A stretch of DNA of 9,234 bases from Planctomycetota bacterium (GTDB taxonomy: Bacteria > Planctomycetota > Brocadiia > JAJRTI01), in NCBI GenBank assembly GCA_024278415.1, contig JAJRTI010000992.1, positions 1 to 9,234 of the forward strand. Reading direction: 5' to 3'. This document shows, piece after piece, positions 6,631 through 9,234 of this stretch. The notes below the pieces were generated by a model. That model searched no databases and had not been told where the DNA came from. It was given only the letters and a program-made list of their open reading frames with translations. The stretch's first letter is position 1. Each line of letters opens with the position of its first letter. Both the position numbers and the translations under genes were made by a program.

Positions 6631-6663
6631 CTGACCTCTGACCTCTGACTTCTGACTTCTGGC
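6629..6663 (+). repeat. Tandem heptanucleotide repeat (YTCTGAC x5) before hydF
   Basis: Five 7-base units follow without gaps: CTCTGAC three times, TTCTGAC, then TTCTGGC. The array fills nearly the whole aspA-hydF spacer and ends two bases before the hydF ATG, so hydF lacks a normal Shine-Dalgarno sequence. Unit number could vary by replication slippage and so alter the leader of hydF. Confidence 0.8.
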
Positions 6664-6665
6664 CC

Positions 6666-7907
6666 ATGCAAGCAACCCCCAAAGGCTTCCGCCTCCACAT
6701 CGGCCTCTTCGGCCGGCGCAACGTCGGCAAGTCGTCGCTCCTGAACGCGATGACCCGGCAGAACGTGTCCATCGTCTCCAACGTGGCGGGCACGACGACC
6801 GATCCAGTCGAGAAGCCCATGGAGCTGCTGCCCATCGGGCCCGTGCTCTTTATCGACACCGCGGGCATCGACGACGTGGGCGCGCTGGGCGAGATGCGCG
6901 TGCAGCGCACGCGGCAGGTCTTCGACCGCACGGACGTGGGCATCATCGTGACCGAGGCCGGGCACTGGGGCGAGTTCGAGGACGCGATCCTCGACGAGTT
7001 GCGCAAGCGCGAGACGCCGACCATCGCCATCTTCAACAAATGCGACCTCGCTGAGCCGCGCGCTGAAGTGGAGGAGCGCCTCAAGGGCATGAAGGTCCGC
7101 CGCGTGCGCACCATCGCCAAGGACGGCGAGGGCATCCTCGACCTGCGCGAGGCGCTCATCAAGGTCGCGCCCGACGACTTCATCAACGCTCCAACCATCC
7201 TCGGCGACCTCGTGCCCGCAGGTGAGTTGGCCGTGCTCGTGGTGCCCATCGACCTCGAAGCGCCCAAGGGCCGGCTGATCCTCCCTCAGGTGAACGCGAT
7301 CCGCGACGTGCTCGACTGCGACGCGTACTGCATGATCGTGAAAGAGCGCGAGTTGCGCGACGCTCTCGACCGGCTGAATCGGCCGCCGAGCATCGTCGTG
7401 ACCGACTCACAGGCGTTTCTCAAGGTGGCCGGCGACACGCCGTCGGACGTGAAGATGACGTCCTTCTCGATCCTCTTTGCGCGCTACCGTGGCGACCTGA
7501 GTGCGTTCGTGCGCGGCGCGTTGGCTATCGAGGAGCTGGAGCCCGGCGCCCACATCCTCGTAGCGGAGGCTTGCACGCACCACCCCATCGGCGAGGACAT
7601 CGGCCGGGTGAAGATCCCGCGGTGGCTGCGGCAGTACGTGGGCGGGAAACTCGAGTTCACGCACGTGCAAGGCCACGACTTCCCCGACGACGTGAGCCCG
7701 TACAAGCTGGTGGTGCATTGCGGCGCGTGCATGTGGAACCGGCGGGAGATGCTCTCGCGCATCATCCGCTGCCGCCGCGCGGGCGTGCCGATCACGAACT
7801 ACGGCATGACCATCGCCTACTCGCTCGGCATCTTCGAGCGCGCGCTGGAGCCCTTCCCCGCCGCGCTTGATACGTACCATGAGCTGCTGCGCGGAGAAGG
7901 CGCGTAG
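6666..7907 (+). CDS. hydF: [FeFe]-hydrogenase H-cluster maturation GTPase HydF
   Basis: HydF is the GTP-hydrolysing scaffold on which the diiron subcluster is built from HydG and HydE products before transfer to apo-HydA. The 413-residue protein has all expected parts. The N-terminal TrmE/Era-like GTPase (about 10-170) shows the P-loop GRRNVGKS (16-23), the switch I Thr run GTTTDP (42-47), DTAG (64-67) and NKCD (124-127). A dimerisation domain follows in the middle. The C-terminal iron-sulfur domain has the family motif CxHx45HCxxC at C303, H305, H351, C352 and C355. The usual length and complete motifs indicate a functional gene. The start ATG follows a heptanucleotide repeat with no ribosome-binding site, but MQATPKGFRLHIGLFGRRNVGKSS matches the usual spacing to the P-loop. 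The gene is 58 bp after aspA, consistent with one transcript hydG-aspA-hydF. Confidence 0.97.
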   Translation: MQATPKGFRLHIGLFGRRNVGKSSLLNAMTRQNVSIVSNVAGTTTDPVEKPMELLPIGPVLFIDTAGIDDVGALGEMRVQRTRQVFDRTDVGIIVTEAGHWGEFEDAILDELRKRETPTIAIFNKCDLAEPRAEVEERLKGMKVRRVRTIAKDGEGILDLREALIKVAPDDFINAPTILGDLVPAGELAVLVVPIDLEAPKGRLILPQVNAIRDVLDCDAYCMIVKERELRDALDRLNRPPSIVVTDSQAFLKVAGDTPSDVKMTSFSILFARYRGDLSAFVRGALAIEELEPGAHILVAEACTHHPIGEDIGRVKIPRWLRQYVGGKLEFTHVQGHDFPDDVSPYKLVVHCGACMWNRREMLSRIIRCRRAGVPITNYGMTIAYSLGIFERALEPFPAALDTYHELLRGEGA

Positions 7908-7916
7908 CCAGGCCGC

Positions 7917-7950
7917 CCTCTTGCCCGCAAGGGGAGCGCGCGGGTATGAT
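7917..7950 (+). promoter_or_regulatory. Candidate promoter (and overlapping small hairpin) after hydF
   Basis: TTGCCC (7921-7926; four of six to TTGACA) lies 18 bp before TATGAT (7945-7950; five of six to TATAAT), just after the hydF stop and about 50 bp before the next gene. A short stem, CTTG (7920-7923) with CAAG (7928-7931) extended by a few outer pairs (7917-7934), overlaps the -35. It would let the downstream membrane-protein gene be expressed independently of the hyd genes. Confidence 0.4.
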
Positions 7951-7999
7951 GGCGCAGCATTGTCGTGGGGGCTAGGCCAACGGGGATCGTCGCCGCGCC

Positions 8000-8878
8000 A
8001 TGTGTCGTAGGAGATGCCGTGGGAGATTGGCTGCTATCGTGCTTGCGCTCAGCGTCGCTTGCCTGGCATGGACGAAGCCAGCCGACGCCGCGGCGACCAA
8101 GACGGCCTCGCCTGTTGCCGCCAAGCCGGGGGCCGAAGCCGGCAAGGTGGAGTGGTTTGAGGGAGCGTATAGGCTGTTCGCTCTCGGCATGGGCTTGACG
8201 CGCGACGACGCGCGCGCGTTCCTCGTGGACTCCAGAAGGGCCGTCGTGCCCGTCGCGGGGGGCGTGGCCGGTGTCGGGCTGATCTGCTGTTTCTTTGGCT
8301 GGCGGCTGCTCAAGTTCGGTGTCGCACTCGTCGGCGCGATCTTCGGCATCTGGGTGGGCCTTGTCGTGACGTTGGTTCTGGTGCTCTTGGCAGGCGCACT
8401 GCTCGCGCCGGTCGTGCCGAAGGAGTACAGCGACTGGGTAGCGGCCGGCCTTTTCGTGGTCGTGGGCACGCCGGTCTGCACGTTCGGCGCGAGGATCGGC
8501 CGACGCTGCTCGCGCGTCGGCCCCAAGCGATCCCCACTCGATGGCGCAGACGCGACTTTGGGCAACATCGCGATGTGGCTGCTTCGGCCTGCCTTCTTGG
8601 ACATCAGCATCATCTGGGGATATACGCTGTTCGGCGCGATGTTGGTCGCCATCGGCGCGTACTGCGCCGCGGTCCCGCTCTTGGATCTGCCGGCCGCCCA
8701 GCTTCAGTCAGCCCTCACTACCTGTGGAGTCGTGGCGCTCGTGCTGGGCTTTGCCGGCGGCGTTGCGCAGATGCGCTCCCGGCGCTCCAAGCTGCGGGCG
8801 GGGCATGGGCCGAGGGAGGGGGGAGTGGCCGACGTCCCGCGCTTTGAGCCCAACGTTGAAGGTCGGCATCTTCTATGA
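8000..8878 (+). CDS. Signal-peptide-bearing multi-pass membrane protein, DUF4203/TMEM198-like
   Basis: No function is recognised with certainty. The 292-residue protein begins with a basic n-region (RRRCRGR), a hydrophobic core (about 10-24) and an ADA-A site near residue 30, which looks like a cleavable signal peptide. An exported segment (about 31-80) follows. Then come about five hydrophobic stretches: 82-100, 104-120, 121-139, 146-163 and, after a basic loop (RIGRRCSRVGPKR), 205-229 and 238-257 (the first ones may pair as hairpins). The Gly-rich FFGWRLLKFGVALVGAIFGIWVG (98-120) recalls the glycine-spaced helices of DUF4203/TMEM198-type proteins. The C-terminus is basic then disordered. 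The ATG at 8000 keeps the whole signal peptide; GGGGA about 13 nt upstream is a poor ribosome-binding site. A candidate promoter precedes it, and the toxin-like gene follows after 12 bp. No link to hydrogenase assembly is evident. Confidence 0.7.
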   Translation: MCRRRCRGRLAAIVLALSVACLAWTKPADAAATKTASPVAAKPGAEAGKVEWFEGAYRLFALGMGLTRDDARAFLVDSRRAVVPVAGGVAGVGLICCFFGWRLLKFGVALVGAIFGIWVGLVVTLVLVLLAGALLAPVVPKEYSDWVAAGLFVVVGTPVCTFGARIGRRCSRVGPKRSPLDGADATLGNIAMWLLRPAFLDISIIWGYTLFGAMLVAIGAYCAAVPLLDLPAAQLQSALTTCGVVALVLGFAGGVAQMRSRRSKLRAGHGPREGGVADVPRFEPNVEGRHLL

Positions 8879-8890
8879 TAACGTACTGCT

Positions 8891-9172
8891 ATGGCATATA
8901 GCGTCGAACTGAAGCCTCGCGCGATGAAGGATCTGCGCCGGCTCCAAAAGTCTGATGCCACGCGTGTCCTCGACGCGATCGAGGGTCTGTCCGACGGACT
9001 CGCAGGCGATGTGAAGCGACTTACCAACTTCACGTCTGAGTACCGACTGCGCGTCGGGAGTTACCGTATCCTGTTCGAGATCGAAAACAACGAGGTAACA
9101 CTTCAGCCGATTGCAGCAGCCATTGGCCCCATGAACGTGCGCGAGAGTTCAATGGACACCGTTTCCGCTTGA
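8891..9172 (+). CDS. RelE/ParE-family toxin-like protein, atypical C-terminus, no visible antitoxin
   Basis: The 93-residue protein has the layout of RelE/ParE-type toxins, which cleave ribosome-bound mRNA or poison gyrase. MAYSVELKPRAMKDLRRLQK forms the first strand and helix. VKRLTNFTSEYRLRVGSYRILFEIENNEVTLQPI (41-74) closely matches the family core (K-L-x-YRLRVG-YRi-yeI). The usual end with a HRxxVY-like segment, carrying catalytic His/Arg/Tyr in many members, is replaced by IAAAIGPMNVRESSMDTVSA, so activity may be altered or lost. No antitoxin gene is found in the 12 bp upstream or in the 62 bp downstream, so it appears orphan or relies on an antitoxin outside the window. TATGAT at 8874-8879 resembles a -10 but has no -35; co-transcription with the membrane-protein gene is likely. 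Its base use looks somewhat less GC-rich than its neighbours, consistent with separate acquisition. Confidence 0.8.
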   Translation: MAYSVELKPRAMKDLRRLQKSDATRVLDAIEGLSDGLAGDVKRLTNFTSEYRLRVGSYRILFEIENNEVTLQPIAAAIGPMNVRESSMDTVSA

Positions 9173-9185
9173 CGCAACGCTGTTG

Positions 9186-9204
9186 GGAAGCCCAACGGGC
9201 TTCC
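9186..9204. repeat. Perfect hairpin after the toxin-like gene
   Basis: GGAAGCCC (9186-9193) pairs with GGGCTTCC (9197-9204) around a 3-nt AAC loop, 13 bp after the stop codon. Further GC-rich words with short internal symmetry (CTAGCCCAGGG, GCGGCCGC) continue to the window end. There is no U-tract. It may terminate the toxin-like gene, or be the edge of a REP-like intergenic repeat cut by the window. Confidence 0.5.
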
Positions 9205-9234
9205 GGCTTCTAGCCCAGGGTTGCGGCCGCAGGC

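Noticed and set aside
6629..6663. Heptanucleotide array considered as a CRISPR or a coding repeat
   Set aside because: Units are 7 bp without spacers, so it is not a CRISPR, and it lies between stop and start codons, so it is not coding.
5171..7267. Long open frame on the - strand (about 700 codons) opposite aspA and hydF
   Set aside because: Same reason: it is the antisense shadow of well-supported genes and crosses their intergenic repeat; no motif was seen.
8874..8879. TATGAT as a -10 promoter element for the toxin-like gene
   Set aside because: The nearest TTGAAG (8856-8861) leaves only a 12-bp spacer, and there is no TGn extension; co-transcription with the preceding gene is simpler.

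Overview
This GC-rich bacterial window has all seven of its supportable genes on the + strand. Its core is a set of [FeFe]-hydrogenase maturation genes, hydG – aspA – hydF (3693-7907). They lie just downstream of a sigma-54 activator of the AcoR/NtrC type (1542-3551). HydG makes the CO/CN-bearing iron synthon and HydF is the GTPase scaffold that assembles the diiron subcluster for the hydrogenase. An aspartate ammonia-lyase sits between them. This content implies an anaerobic, H2-metabolising (probably fermentative) bacterium. No marker fixes the phylum. High GC, starts without clear Shine-Dalgarno sequences and repeat-filled spacers would fit a PVC-type or candidate-phylum bacterium, but that is a weak inference.

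Layout. 1-475: 3' end of an extended short-chain dehydrogenase/nucleotide-sugar epimerase-like gene cut by the window edge. 493-521: a good sigma-70-type promoter. 564-1202: a TsaC/Sua5/YrdC-family threonylcarbamoyl-AMP synthase. 1203-1541: a hairpin-rich spacer with a 48-bp near-perfect palindrome. 1542-3551: GAF-PAS-AAA+-Fis regulator. 3552-3692: a spacer with a GC hairpin, a 10-bp palindrome and an extended -10. 3693-7907: hydG, aspA, hydF. Each of the two inner spacers carries a hairpin followed by a tandem heptanucleotide repeat running almost to the next start codon. 7921-7950: candidate promoter. 8000-8878: exported or membrane protein resembling DUF4203/TMEM198. 8891-9172: small RelE/ParE-type toxin-like protein without a visible antitoxin. 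9173-9234: hairpin/repeat-like tail.

How the parts may work together. HydG and HydF need HydE and a HydA apoprotein, and neither is in the window, so the pathway is completed elsewhere. Aspartase could supply ammonium for the amine of the azadithiolate bridge, which would explain its place between hydG and hydF (inference). The regulator has an unusual symmetric Cys pattern in its GAF domain and may be a redox or metal sensor for this locus, but no canonical -24/-12 promoter is visible in front of hydG. No wholly new multi-gene system is evident. The best leads are the aspartase-hydrogenase link, the Cys-patterned sensor, and the repeated stop–hairpin–heptad-repeat–start layout inside the hyd operon.
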